Positions 9,716 through 19,939 of a stretch of DNA of 34,802 nucleotides are shown one piece after another (within the stretch, counting starts at the first letter, position 1; every line of letters begins with the position of its first letter). A program made the translations under genes and the position numbers. The notes under the pieces are model-generated. The model did no database searches and was not told the origin of the DNA. It saw only the letters and a program-made list of their open reading frames with translations. The stretch is taken from the NCBI GenBank assembly GCA_947585615.1, contig CANPXD010000013.1, positions 1 to 34,802 of the forward strand, read 5' to 3'. This DNA comes from an uncultured Clostridia bacterium (GTDB taxonomy: Bacteria > Bacillota > Clostridia > Oscillospirales > Acutalibacteraceae).

Positions 9716-9752
9716 CCGCGTTAATTCACTAAAGCGTTTTTAGGAGAGCAAT

Positions 9753-11366
9753 ATGAAAAGGTATTCAAACATAACTCCCGACGGAAGTAGGGATTTTCTG
9801 TTCGAGGAATGTGATGACAGAAAGCTTGTTGAAGCAACACTTTCCGCTCTGTATAAGGAGAATTCCTATCGAAAGGTGATCACGCCTGCTATAGAATTCT
9901 TTGATGTTTTCAACTGTGGAAATACGGGAATCGAAGCAGACGAAATGTATAAGCTGACCGATAACCATGGAAGGACAACCGTACTCCGCCCCGATAATAC
10001 AATGCCGATAGCGCGTCTTGTTGCGACAAGGCTTAAGGACAGCGATTTTCCCGTAAGGCTTTATTATAACCAGAATGTTTTTGTGAGAAACAAGCAGCTT
10101 GCAGGAAGAACGGATGAAATCCCTCAGAGCGGAATTGAGTTAATCGGCGACGGATCGCTTGACGCGGATACAGAGGTTATCTCAATGGCGGTTCAGGCGC
10201 TTAAGCGCTCGCATCTTAATTCGTTTAAGATTGAAATAGGTCACGCAGGTTTCTTTAATTCAATACTGAACAGGATGAATCTTTCCGCAACGCAGAGAGC
10301 TGACATATGCAATTACATCGAGTGCAAAAATTATGCCGCGCTCGGGGATCTTCTCGAAAAAATGAGCAGAAGTCCCGAAGCCGCCGTTTTGCAAAGACTT
10401 CCGCGTCTTTTCGGAGGCGTCGAGGTGCTTGCTGAGGCAAAGAAGCTTTACGATGTAAAGGAGTCGGAAGAGGCTCTTGAGTATGTTAAAACTCTTTATG
10501 AAAAACTTGAAAAAATGGGTATTGCGGACAGTGTGATGATTGATCTCGGTCTTGTAAACCGTTCCAATTATTATACGGGAGTTATTTTCAGAGGATACGC
10601 CGAAGGCTCGGGAATGACAATTCTAACCGGCGGAAGGTATGACAATCTGCTCGCTGAGTTCGGTATGGAAGCGCCTGCAATCGGCTTTGGCGTTGACGTG
10701 AACGCATTGTGTGATGTTAAGAACGAAACGGTAAATGTTGAAAGACCGATAAGAATTGCCCTGACCAAGGGCAGACTTGAAAAAAGTTCCGTTAGACTGT
10801 TTAAAACAATGGGACTTGACACAACCGAGCTTGAAAGAAAGGGGAGACGGCTTATCCTTCCCGTGGATAACTATGAGGCGGTGTTGTCTAAAGCACCCGA
10901 TGTTATCACATATGTTGAGCACGGAGTCTGCGATATTGGGGTCGTCGGAAAGGACACAATAGTTGAACACGGCGGTTCATTCTATGAGGTTATGGATCTT
11001 AATCTCGGAAAATGCAGATTTGTTCTTGCCTGCCCCAAGGGCGTTGATTTTTACAGCGGTTACAAAAGAAAGACTGTTGCAACAAAATATCCGCATATTG
11101 CGGGCGAGTTCTTTAAATCAAAGGGTATGGATGTTGATATAATAAAGATAGAGGGCAGCGTTGAGCTTGCACCGCTGCTCGGTCTTGCGGACGGTATTGT
11201 GGACATTGTCGAAACAGGTTCAACACTGAAGGAAAACGGTCTTGAGGCTATAGAGGATATTATACCGATTTCAGCAAGAGTGATTGTTAATATGGCGTCG
11301 ATGAAGCTTCGCAAGGAGGAAATAGAAGAGTTCCTTGCGGATATGGAGCTTGCGAGCCGAGTGTGA
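9753..11366 (+). CDS. hisZG: HisZ-HisG fusion: ATP phosphoribosyltransferase regulatory subunit fused to short-form catalytic subunit
   Basis: N-terminal HisRS-like HisZ (TPDGSRDFLFEE..., TGGRYDNLLAEFG) runs in frame into HisG (RPIRIALTKGRLEKSSVRLFKTMG..., DIGVVGKDTIVEHG, VDIVETGSTLKENGL) at about residue 330 (~10743). Confidence 0.95.
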   Translation: MKRYSNITPDGSRDFLFEECDDRKLVEATLSALYKENSYRKVITPAIEFFDVFNCGNTGIEADEMYKLTDNHGRTTVLRPDNTMPIARLVATRLKDSDFPVRLYYNQNVFVRNKQLAGRTDEIPQSGIELIGDGSLDADTEVISMAVQALKRSHLNSFKIEIGHAGFFNSILNRMNLSATQRADICNYIECKNYAALGDLLEKMSRSPEAAVLQRLPRLFGGVEVLAEAKKLYDVKESEEALEYVKTLYEKLEKMGIADSVMIDLGLVNRSNYYTGVIFRGYAEGSGMTILTGGRYDNLLAEFGMEAPAIGFGVDVNALCDVKNETVNVERPIRIALTKGRLEKSSVRLFKTMGLDTTELERKGRRLILPVDNYEAVLSKAPDVITYVEHGVCDIGVVGKDTIVEHGGSFYEVMDLNLGKCRFVLACPKGVDFYSGYKRKTVATKYPHIAGEFFKSKGMDVDIIKIEGSVELAPLLGLADGIVDIVETGSTLKENGLEAIEDIIPISARVIVNMASMKLRKEEIEEFLADMELASRV

Positions 11367-11374
11367 GGTAAAAT

Positions 11375-12661
11375 ATGAAGATAACCAAAGCAAACGGAAA
11401 AAACGAATACGCACTGATAGATGAGCTTAAAAAGCGCAGCGGTGAAACCGATAAAAAAATCGTTGAAATCGTTTCATCAATTATTGAGGGTGTAAAGAAC
11501 GGTGGAGATGACGCCGTAACGGAGTATACCGTCAGGTTTGACGGAATTGCGCCTAAAAAAACAGTCATAGACGGCGATGAGCTTTCGGAATACTTTGAAA
11601 CTGCGGACGAGATATTCAAAAAAGCAATTACAGACGCGAAAAATAATATATATGATTTTCATTTGCGCCAGGCACAGCAGAGCTGGATGACGACAAAGAA
11701 AAACGGCGTCATTATGGGTCAGCGGGTGCGTGGTCTGCACCGTGTGGGCATTTATGTTCCCGGAGGGACTGCCGCATATCCCAGTTCTGTTTTAATGAAC
11801 GCTGTTCCTGCAAAAATTGCAGGAGTCAAAGAAATAATTATGGTTACGCCTCCCGGAAAGGACGGCAATCCAAATCCCGATATTATGGCAGCTGCCGCAA
11901 TTGCCGGAGTGGACAAAGTGTTCCTCTGCGGAGGGGCACAGGCGGTTGCTGCTCTTGCTTACGGAACTGAGAAAATTCCGAAAGTGGACAAAATCGTCGG
12001 TCCCGGGAACGTTTTTGTCGCAACCGCAAAAAAACTCCTGTACGGAACAGTCGATATAGATATGGTGGCAGGACCTTCTGAAATTCTTATCGTTGCGGAC
12101 AAAAGCGCAAAACCGTCTTTTCTGGCGGCAGACCTTATGAGCCAGGCAGAGCACGACAAAATGGCGTCTGCTGTTCTGTTGACAACCTCGGAAGCAATTG
12201 CGCGCGCAACGGCTAAGGAAATAGAAAAACAAGTAAAATATCTTGAAAGACAGGATATTATCTTGCAGGCACTTAATGATTATGGTGAAATTATCGTCTG
12301 TGATACTCTTTCACAGGCTATAGATTTTGCAAATGAACTTGCGCCCGAGCATCTCGAGCTTTGTGTTGAAGAACCGCTCAGATATATAGGAATGATAGAC
12401 AATGCAGGCTCTGTCTTTCTCGGAAATTGGTCTCCCGAGCCGCTCGGAGATTATTTTGCGGGGCCTAACCATGTTTTGCCAACAAGTGGAACGGCAAGAT
12501 TTTTCAGTCCGCTTTCGGTGGACAGCTTTATCAAGAAATCCTCTTTTATATATTACACGCAGGAGGAGCTTTCCAATGTGCGTGATGAAATAATAACTCT
12601 TGCGGAAACAGAGGGACTTACGGCTCACGCTAACTCAATTAAGGTAAGGTTTGAAAAATGA
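11375..12661 (+). CDS. hisD: Histidinol dehydrogenase
   Basis: GLHRVGIYVPGGTAAYPSSVLMNAVPAKIAGV, AGPSEILIVAD, GPNHVLPTSGTARF motifs. Confidence 0.98.
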   Translation: MKITKANGKNEYALIDELKKRSGETDKKIVEIVSSIIEGVKNGGDDAVTEYTVRFDGIAPKKTVIDGDELSEYFETADEIFKKAITDAKNNIYDFHLRQAQQSWMTTKKNGVIMGQRVRGLHRVGIYVPGGTAAYPSSVLMNAVPAKIAGVKEIIMVTPPGKDGNPNPDIMAAAAIAGVDKVFLCGGAQAVAALAYGTEKIPKVDKIVGPGNVFVATAKKLLYGTVDIDMVAGPSEILIVADKSAKPSFLAADLMSQAEHDKMASAVLLTTSEAIARATAKEIEKQVKYLERQDIILQALNDYGEIIVCDTLSQAIDFANELAPEHLELCVEEPLRYIGMIDNAGSVFLGNWSPEPLGDYFAGPNHVLPTSGTARFFSPLSVDSFIKKSSFIYYTQEELSNVRDEIITLAETEGLTAHANSIKVRFEK

Positions 12662-13557
12662 AACGAAGCAGACCCATAATTACCGCGGCGGTATTAATCG
12701 TTTTTGTAATAGTTGCTGTCATAAGCTATTTCAGTTCAGGCAGTCCTGTCAGCAGTTTTGATACAATCGACAATTTGCAGACAGAAAACACGATTGTAGT
12801 CAATTTTTTGGATGTCGGTCAGGGAGACAGTGAGTTTATACAGCTTCCAAACGGTAAATGTATGCTGATTGATGCAAGCACCGCTGAATATGGTGAAGAA
12901 ATATCAGATAAAATTTCATCTCTCGGTTATGAAAAGATTGATTACTTAGTGGCAACGCATCCTCATGCAGACCATATCGGCGGTATGATTGAAATTGTAA
13001 ATGATTTTGAAATCGGTGAGGTTTATATGCCAAGGGCGCAGACGGACACAAAAACGTATGAAAATCTCCTTACCGCAATGTCGGATAAAGAACTTTCCGT
13101 AACCGCGGCTGCTGCCGGGAAGCTTGTTTTCAGCGAGGGAGATCTTATGGTTGAACTGCTTGCGCCCGTCAGTGAAAAATATGATGACCTGAATAATTAT
13201 TCGGCGGTTGTAAAACTTGATTACGGTAACAACAGCTTTCTGTTTATGGGAGACGCCGAAGAAGTTTCGGAGCGTGAAATTTTAAACAGCCTGCCAAAAG
13301 AGCAACTGAAAGCAGATGTTGTCAAGGTGGGACATCACGGCAGCAGCTCATCATCGTGTGAGGATTTTGTTTATGCCGTCAGTCCCGATTATGCTGTTTT
13401 TGAAGTCGGGGCAGGTAATTCCTATGGGCATCCGCATTCCGAATCACTTGAAAGATGGCAACGTGTCGGTGCTGAAATTCTGAGAACAGATTTACAGGGA
13501 GACATTTCGGTTGTTTCTGATGGAAACGATCTGACTGTTGTCAGTGAAAGGAACTAA
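12658..13557 (+). CDS. ComEC/Rec2-like metallo-beta-lactamase-fold hydrolase with N-terminal membrane anchor
   Basis: N-terminal hydrophobic segment; FLDVGQGDSEFIQLPNGKCMLIDA, THPHADHIGGM, VVKVGHHGSSSSS; ATGA overlap with hisD. Confidence 0.9.
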   Translation: MKRSRPIITAAVLIVFVIVAVISYFSSGSPVSSFDTIDNLQTENTIVVNFLDVGQGDSEFIQLPNGKCMLIDASTAEYGEEISDKISSLGYEKIDYLVATHPHADHIGGMIEIVNDFEIGEVYMPRAQTDTKTYENLLTAMSDKELSVTAAAAGKLVFSEGDLMVELLAPVSEKYDDLNNYSAVVKLDYGNNSFLFMGDAEEVSEREILNSLPKEQLKADVVKVGHHGSSSSSCEDFVYAVSPDYAVFEVGAGNSYGHPHSESLERWQRVGAEILRTDLQGDISVVSDGNDLTVVSERN

Positions 13558-13560
13558 AAA

Positions 13561-13764
13561 ATGAAGACATTTATAATAGACAGATTTGAAGGTTCATTTG
13601 CGGTATGTGAAACAGAGAACGGAGATTTTATAAATATTCCGGCTGTTGTTCTGCCTGATAATTCAAAAGAGGGTGATGTTATCACCGTTGCAAAGGACAT
13701 CAAGCAGACTGAGAGCAGGAAAGACAGGATAGGCGGACTTATGAACAGCCTTTTTAATGATTGA
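13561..13764 (+). CDS. DUF3006 family small protein
   Basis: 67 aa; FIIDRFEGSFAVCETENGDFINIPAVVLPDNSKEGDVI resembles DUF3006; adjacent to MBL hydrolase. Confidence 0.8.
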   Translation: MKTFIIDRFEGSFAVCETENGDFINIPAVVLPDNSKEGDVITVAKDIKQTESRKDRIGGLMNSLFND

Positions 13765-13782
13765 AGCAAGGAGAATGAAAAT

Positions 13783-14361
13783 ATGAGAACTGCCTTAATT
13801 GAAAGAAACACCAAAGAAACACAAATCAGGCTTGAGCTTGCCCTTGACGGAGGAAATGTTGATGTTGCAACGGGAATAGGATTTTTTGATCATATGCTCA
13901 CCGCTTTCGGAGTTCACGGAGGTTTCGGTCTCAAGATACGTGTAAAGGGCGATCTTGAGGTAGACACTCACCATACTGTTGAGGATACGGGAATCGCGCT
14001 CGGAACGGCATTCAGGCAGGCACTGGGAGATATGGGCGGCATCAGCCGCTATGGTTCTTTTTACATTCCGATGGATGAGAGTCTGGCATTCTGTTCCCTT
14101 GATATTTCAAACAGACCTTTTCTTGTTTTTAAAGCCGATTTCAGCGAGGAACGCTGCGGCGATTATGAAACGTGCTGCACAGAGGAGTTTTTCCGCGCCT
14201 TTGCAATGAATTCAGGAATAACGCTTCACATAAATGTGCCTTACGGTTCAAATTCTCATCACAAAACAGAGGCCGTTTTCAAGGCTGTTGCCCACGCAAT
14301 GAAGGCTGCGGTGACAGAAAACGGCAAAGGTGTTCTTTCCACTAAGGGCATTCTTGCCTGA
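13783..14361 (+). CDS. hisB: Imidazoleglycerol-phosphate dehydratase
   Basis: GIGFFDHMLTAFGVHGGF, DTHHTVEDTGI, NSHHKTEAVFKA motifs. Confidence 0.98.
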   Translation: MRTALIERNTKETQIRLELALDGGNVDVATGIGFFDHMLTAFGVHGGFGLKIRVKGDLEVDTHHTVEDTGIALGTAFRQALGDMGGISRYGSFYIPMDESLAFCSLDISNRPFLVFKADFSEERCGDYETCCTEEFFRAFAMNSGITLHINVPYGSNSHHKTEAVFKAVAHAMKAAVTENGKGVLSTKGILA

Positions 14362-14405
14362 TAAAACCGTCAGCGAATAATTCTGTAAAAAAGGAACGTG
14401 AAAGA

Positions 14406-15119
14406 ATGATTATCTTCCCGGCAATAGATATAATCGACGGAAAGCCCGTGCGTCTCTATAAAGGTGATTTTTCAACTGCAAAGCAGGTTGCCCAAGACGC
14501 CGTTGAAACGGCATACAGATTTAAAAAAGCAGGCGCGCAATGGATACATATGGTGGATCTGGACGGATCGGTGCAAAAAAAGAGAGTGAACAGCAAAATT
14601 TTTATTTCAGTCGCTGCGGAAACAGGATTGAAGGTTGAACTTGGCGGAGGTATCCGCACGATGGATGACATTTCCTTTTATGCCGAAAACAGAATAAGCC
14701 GTATTATATTAGGCTCTGCCGCTCTCAAAAATCCGAGTCTTGTAAAAGAGGCAGTCAGAGAATTCGGGGATTTGATTGCCGTTGGAATAGATGCAAGGGA
14801 CGGCTATGCCGCCGCCGAGGGCTGGACTGAAAGTACAGATATTTATTTTACCGACCTCGCTAAGCAGATGGAACAGGCAGGAGTCGAAACAATTATTTAT
14901 ACCGACATTTCACGTGACGGAACGCTGAGCGGACCGAATATCAAACAGCTTGCCGAAATAAACGGTGCGGTTTCCTGCAATGTGACTGCTTCCGGAGGAA
15001 TAACCGATATTGGCGATATTCTCGCTTTGCGCAAAGAAAATCTTTACGGCGCAATCTGCGGCAAAAGTATTTATGACGGCACTCTGGAGCTTAGAGACGC
15101 CATAGAGGTGTGCAAATGA
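14406..15119 (+). CDS. hisA: ProFAR isomerase HisA
   Basis: [58 protein letters not shown]; HisA rather than HisF. Confidence 0.95.
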   Translation: MIIFPAIDIIDGKPVRLYKGDFSTAKQVAQDAVETAYRFKKAGAQWIHMVDLDGSVQKKRVNSKIFISVAAETGLKVELGGGIRTMDDISFYAENRISRIILGSAALKNPSLVKEAVREFGDLIAVGIDARDGYAAAEGWTESTDIYFTDLAKQMEQAGVETIIYTDISRDGTLSGPNIKQLAEINGAVSCNVTASGGITDIGDILALRKENLYGAICGKSIYDGTLELRDAIEVCK

Positions 15120-15442
15120 TTGATCTAGAAAAATATTTTAAAAAAGCGGATCTGATTCCCGCAATAATTCAGGAGGAAAGCACGGGAGAAGTTCTTATGC
15201 TTGCGTATATGAACAGGGAGTCGTTGAAAAAAACGCTTGAAACAGGCTACACATGGTTCTGGTCACGCAGCAGAAAAGAGCTTTGGAACAAGGGCGCGAC
15301 AAGCGGCCATTTTCAGAAAATAGTTTCTATTTACTCAGACTGTGACGACGATACGCTTTTAATCAGGGTGATACAAACTGGCGCGGCGTGTCATACGGGA
15401 AGCCACAGTTGTTTTTTCAATGAAATCAAGGGAGAGTTTTGA
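15116..15442 (+). CDS. hisI: Phosphoribosyl-AMP cyclohydrolase
   Basis: [48 protein letters not shown] overlap with hisA (track start 15110 is an upstream GTG). Confidence 0.96.
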   Translation: MIDLEKYFKKADLIPAIIQEESTGEVLMLAYMNRESLKKTLETGYTWFWSRSRKELWNKGATSGHFQKIVSIYSDCDDDTLLIRVIQTGAACHTGSHSCFFNEIKGEF

Positions 15443-15765
15443 TGAACGTTATCAAGAATGAATATCAGGTTATTTTAGACAGAAGAAGAGAACAGGCAGA
15501 AGGTTCTTACACTTCGTATCTGTTTGAACAGGGTATAGACAAAATACTTAAAAAGGTCGGCGAGGAATGTACCGAAATGGTTATCGCGGCAAAAAATAAT
15601 GATAAGGCGGAAACAGTTTACGAAATTGCCGACCTGCTTTATCATACGCTCGTCATGATGGCAAATCAGGGAATCACTCCCGATGATATAGAAGCAGAGC
15701 TTGAAAAAAGAGCAGAAAAACGCTCTAATCTGAAAAAATTTCATCAGGTGGATAAGAATTCATAA
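15442..15765 (+). CDS. hisE: Phosphoribosyl-ATP pyrophosphatase
   Basis: SYTSYLFEQGIDKILKKVGEECTEMVIAAKN, EIADLLYHTLVMM; separate from hisI. Confidence 0.95.
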   Translation: MNVIKNEYQVILDRRREQAEGSYTSYLFEQGIDKILKKVGEECTEMVIAAKNNDKAETVYEIADLLYHTLVMMANQGITPDDIEAELEKRAEKRSNLKKFHQVDKNS

Positions 15766-17792
15766 TGCCTTATAAAAAATGGATAATTGCAGATGCTGAT
15801 AAAGAAAAGGCGTCTGAATTAAGTGAAAAATTCAATATAGACCCTTTTATAGCTTATATGCTGGTTTCGAGGGGAATAAAAAGCGAACTTGAGGTGTCTG
15901 ACTTCCTGTCGGACTCATATCATTTTTCCGACCCTTTTGGACTGGCCGATATGGATAAAGCTGTTTCACGCATTGAACAGGCGATTGATTACTCCGAAAA
16001 AATCACTGTTTACGGAGATTATGACTGCGACGGCGTGACTGCAACCGTTCTTCTTGTTTCGCTCCTGAAAAATATGGGAGCGCAGGTCGATTATTATATT
16101 CCGTCGCGCGAATCGGAAGGTTATGGAATGAACAGCGATGCCGTAAAACAAATTCACAGCGGCGGCACAAGGCTGATTATAACGGTCGATAATGGTATTT
16201 CCGCTTTTGAAGAAGCGCAGTTGATTTACTCTCTCGGAATGGAACTTATCATTACAGACCACCATCAGATAGGAGATGCGCTTCCGACAGCCTATGCTGT
16301 AATCAATCCGCATAGGGAGGATAACAGCATTGCATTTAGAAACTTTGCAGGTGTGGGCGTTGCTTTTAAGCTTGCGTGTGCTCTATATGGTGACACAAAC
16401 GATATGCTTATGCAGTTTGCTGACCTTGCCGCACTCGGAACAATAGGTGATGTTGTGCCTCTTGTGGGAGAAAACAGATCGCTGGTTAAAGCAGGTCTGA
16501 AAATGATTAATTCCGATTTCAGGCTCGGTATTGCCGCCCTTAAGGAAGCGGCAGGAATCGGAGATAAAAAACTTTCGTCAACCGATGTTGCCTTTATACT
16601 TTGTCCGAGAATTAACGCTGCCGGCAGAATAGACAAAGCGTCGCGTGCGGCTGAACTGTTGCTTTCAGAAAATTACAGCGACGCGTCATTTAAAGCGGAA
16701 CAGCTTAATATAGACAATCTGCACAGACAGGAACTGGAGCAGAATATTATAGATGATGTTATGCAGAAAATTGCCGAAAATCCTCGGCTTGTTCAGGACA
16801 GGGTAATTGTAATCGGCGGAGAAAACTATCACACGGGCGTTGTGGGTATTGTGGCTTCGCGTGTCCTTGAAGAATTTGGAAAACCGACTTTTATCATCGG
16901 CATTGACAGTGATGGAAATTCGCGTGGTTCGGCAAGAAGTATTGAAGGCTTTGATATTTATAAGGCAATATCTTCATGCTCTTATCTTCTGAAGCAGTTC
17001 GGCGGTCATAAGAGCGCTGCAGGAGTAGAACTGTCGGCAGACAATATAGATGTATTCAGAAGAAAGATCAATCAATACGCACAGGAAAATTATCCCGTAA
17101 TGCCGCCTCAGACGCTTCGCATAGATTGTAAGCTCTCACCGTTTTATCTTAATCTTGAACTTGCGCAGAACCTTACTGCCCTCGAACCTTACGGAGAAGC
17201 GAACCCAAAGGCTGTTTTTGCCCTTACGGGGCTGACGCTTGTCTCTGTAAAGGAAATGGGAAACGCAAAGCATATAAGGCTCGAGTGTGAGAAAAAAGGA
17301 CGAAAAATAAGAATTGTAAAATTCGGCTGCAGTGCAGAGGAATTTCCGTATGTTACGGGTGATAGGATTGATGTTGCCGTCAGAGTTTCAAAAAATATTT
17401 ATAACGGCAGGGAATATCTCTCGGTTCAGGCAGTGGATATAAGGCGCAACGGTACAGACGATGACAAGTATTTTAAGCAAAAGGCTGATTATGAGATGTT
17501 CTGTATTGATAAATCCTATACTGCCGATGTTTATCCTGACAGGGCGGCTTGCTCGGCAGTATACAAATATTTAAAGGCAAACGGAGGCTGGCGATTTGGC
17601 TTCGACGAGCTTTATTTTGCGATTGGCGGCGTTACATACGGTGCTCTGAAATTTGCACTGAAAGCGTTTGAGGAAAGCGGACTCATTTCATACAACGGCA
17701 GTATAATAAACATTTGCAGAGTATTTTCAAAGGTTGATTTAATGAACACTCCTGCTTTCAAGGAACTGAAAGGAAGACTGAGCATTGGCTGA
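15765..17792 (+). CDS. recJ: Single-stranded-DNA-specific exonuclease RecJ
   Basis: VYGDYDCDGVTATVLLV, TDHHQIGDALPTAYAVINPHR (DHH), FGGHKSAAGVEL. Confidence 0.96.
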   Translation: MPYKKWIIADADKEKASELSEKFNIDPFIAYMLVSRGIKSELEVSDFLSDSYHFSDPFGLADMDKAVSRIEQAIDYSEKITVYGDYDCDGVTATVLLVSLLKNMGAQVDYYIPSRESEGYGMNSDAVKQIHSGGTRLIITVDNGISAFEEAQLIYSLGMELIITDHHQIGDALPTAYAVINPHREDNSIAFRNFAGVGVAFKLACALYGDTNDMLMQFADLAALGTIGDVVPLVGENRSLVKAGLKMINSDFRLGIAALKEAAGIGDKKLSSTDVAFILCPRINAAGRIDKASRAAELLLSENYSDASFKAEQLNIDNLHRQELEQNIIDDVMQKIAENPRLVQDRVIVIGGENYHTGVVGIVASRVLEEFGKPTFIIGIDSDGNSRGSARSIEGFDIYKAISSCSYLLKQFGGHKSAAGVELSADNIDVFRRKINQYAQENYPVMPPQTLRIDCKLSPFYLNLELAQNLTALEPYGEANPKAVFALTGLTLVSVKEMGNAKHIRLECEKKGRKIRIVKFGCSAEEFPYVTGDRIDVAVRVSKNIYNGREYLSVQAVDIRRNGTDDDKYFKQKADYEMFCIDKSYTADVYPDRAACSAVYKYLKANGGWRFGFDELYFAIGGVTYGALKFALKAFEESGLISYNGSIINICRVFSKVDLMNTPAFKELKGRLSIG

Positions 17793-19938
17793 ATATGATG
17801 ACGGCTTTGCCGTTTTTTTAGAGGAAATTAAACAGCATCCGCAGTACAACACGAAAAAAATTACAGAGGCATACGAGCTTGCCAAAAATGCCCACGGAAA
17901 TCAGAAACGGCGTTCCGGTGAGCCGTATATTATGCACCCTGTTGCCGTTGCCCGTATCCTTTTCAGACTCGGTATGGACAATGAGTGTATTATCGGCGCT
18001 CTGCTTCATGATGTCGTTGAGGATACGGAATATACACTCCCATATATTGGCGAACATTTCGGAAGCAATGTGGAGCTGCTTGTTGACGGCGTCACAAAGC
18101 TCGGTCAGATTCCTCTGTCCACCAGAGAAGAGGTTCAGGCGGAAAATATCCGTAAGATGTTTATGGCTATGAACAAGGATGTCCGTGTTATTATCATCAA
18201 ACTTGCGGACCGGCTTCACAATATGCGCACGCTTGAGCATATGCCTGAATATAAACAGAGGGAAAAAAGTCTTGAAACGCTTGAAATCTATGCGCCGATA
18301 GCGCACCGCCTCGGTATACGTGCAATAAAGGATGAGCTGGAGGATTTAGCCGTATACTATCTTGACCCGATTGCATACAGGGAAATAGAAAACTCTCTTT
18401 CAATGAAGCAGGAAGAGGGCGAAAAATTTTTAAATGAGATTAAATCACAGATAAGCGAAAGAATAAAGCCCGTTATCGAAAATGCAAACATAACCTCAAG
18501 GGTAAAATCAGTTCACGGTATATTCAGAAAAGTATATATCAAGGGGAAGTCTTTTGAGGAAATATACGATATATACGCCGTCAGAATCATAGTCGATTCG
18601 ATGATAGACTGCTATAATGTGCTGGGCATAGTCCATGATATGTTCAAGCCTATTCCGGGTCGTTTTAAGGACTATATTTCAACGCCTAAACCAAACAGGT
18701 ATCAGTCGCTGCATACGACCGTTCTGTCAGGAAGCGGCGTTCCGTTTGAAATTCAGATAAGAACGTGGGAAATGCACCGCACTGCCGAATACGGTATTGC
18801 CGCGCACTGGAAATATAAGCTCGGCAGAGGCGGAAAGGACAGCCTTGATGCCGGTCTTTCGTGGATTCACAGTATGATAGAAATGGGCGAGGAATCGGAC
18901 AGCGCCGAGGATCTTGTCGCCAACATAAAAGGAGATCTTTCCATAGAGGAGGTCTATGTTTTCACACCTAAGGGAGATGTTAAAAATCTTCCAACCGGCT
19001 CAACCGTTATAGATTTTGCCTATGCCATTCACTCGGCGGTCGGGAATAAAATGATAGGCGCAAAGGTGGATGGAAGAATTGTTCCGCTTGATTACAAGGT
19101 CAGAACAGGAGAAAAAATAGAAATACTGACCTCAAATCAACAGGGCAAAGGGCCGAGCCGCGACTGGCTTTCAATCGTCAGAACAGGCGAAGCGAGGAGC
19201 AAGATAAGAAGCTGGTTCAAAAAAGAAAGACGTGAAGAGAACATCGAAGAGGGCCGTTCCATAGTGGAGCGCGAGCTTCGCAGGAATTTTATAAGATTGT
19301 CGGGTGAAAAATACGGCGAATTTATTTTAAAGATTGCGGAGCGTCAGCATTTCGGCAGTATTCAGTTCAACCGCCTTATGCCCGGAATAAAGGACGAATA
19401 CAACCGCAACTGGAAAGAGGATAAGGAAGCCGAAAAAGAAAAAATTGCCGCTCCCGACAGGATTCGGAAAACCCAGGCATCGGATAACGGTATAGTTGTT
19501 GAGGGAATAGATAACTGTCTTATCAAAATTGCCAAATGCTGTTCGCCTCTTCCCGGCGAGGAAATAGTCGGCTTTATTACGCGCGGTCACGGACTTTCCG
19601 TTCATAAAAGAAGCTGCCGCAATGTTCCGCAGGATCTTGAGAACTGCGCCGAGCCTGAGCGGTGGATAAAGGCTTACTGGGATGACAGCGTCAGGGTTGA
19701 AACAATGTCTACCCTTGATGTTTATGCTATTGACAGAGACGGTGTAGTGCTGGACATAACGAGTAAGTTGATGAATATGCACGTTAAAATTCACTCGATA
19801 AATGCAAGACCGATAAATGACGGCAATTGCCTGACTACTCTGACAGTTGCCGTAAACAGCAGGGAACACCTTGATAATATTGTTAAAATAATAAGAAAAA
19901 TAGAGGGCGTTTATCACATAGAAAGAAGCGGTGTATAA
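17785..19938 (+). CDS. relA: Bifunctional (p)ppGpp synthetase/hydrolase, TTG start
   Basis: HD hydrolase [10 protein letters not shown], synthetase [24 protein letters not shown] segment [29 protein letters not shown]-terminal ACT-like region; 8-nt overlap with recJ. Confidence 0.95.
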   Translation: MAEYDDGFAVFLEEIKQHPQYNTKKITEAYELAKNAHGNQKRRSGEPYIMHPVAVARILFRLGMDNECIIGALLHDVVEDTEYTLPYIGEHFGSNVELLVDGVTKLGQIPLSTREEVQAENIRKMFMAMNKDVRVIIIKLADRLHNMRTLEHMPEYKQREKSLETLEIYAPIAHRLGIRAIKDELEDLAVYYLDPIAYREIENSLSMKQEEGEKFLNEIKSQISERIKPVIENANITSRVKSVHGIFRKVYIKGKSFEEIYDIYAVRIIVDSMIDCYNVLGIVHDMFKPIPGRFKDYISTPKPNRYQSLHTTVLSGSGVPFEIQIRTWEMHRTAEYGIAAHWKYKLGRGGKDSLDAGLSWIHSMIEMGEESDSAEDLVANIKGDLSIEEVYVFTPKGDVKNLPTGSTVIDFAYAIHSAVGNKMIGAKVDGRIVPLDYKVRTGEKIEILTSNQQGKGPSRDWLSIVRTGEARSKIRSWFKKERREENIEEGRSIVERELRRNFIRLSGEKYGEFILKIAERQHFGSIQFNRLMPGIKDEYNRNWKEDKEAEKEKIAAPDRIRKTQASDNGIVVEGIDNCLIKIAKCCSPLPGEEIVGFITRGHGLSVHKRSCRNVPQDLENCAEPERWIKAYWDDSVRVETMSTLDVYAIDRDGVVLDITSKLMNMHVKIHSINARPINDGNCLTTLTVAVNSREHLDNIVKIIRKIEGVYHIERSGV

Positions 19939-19939
19939 A

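Noticed and set aside
9676-9733. Second inverted repeat TTTAGTG ... CACTAAA flanking the his promoter
   Set aside because: 7-bp AT-rich arms 44 nt apart; plausible by chance, not claimed as an operator.
19327-19917. 196-aa minus-strand ORF opposite relA (also 28093-28683, 28823-29389, 3236-3766, 17818-18306, 9204-9689, 11792-12232)
   Set aside because: Long antisense ORFs fully inside well-recognised + strand genes; translations show no recognisable motifs and look like shadow ORFs from codon bias.
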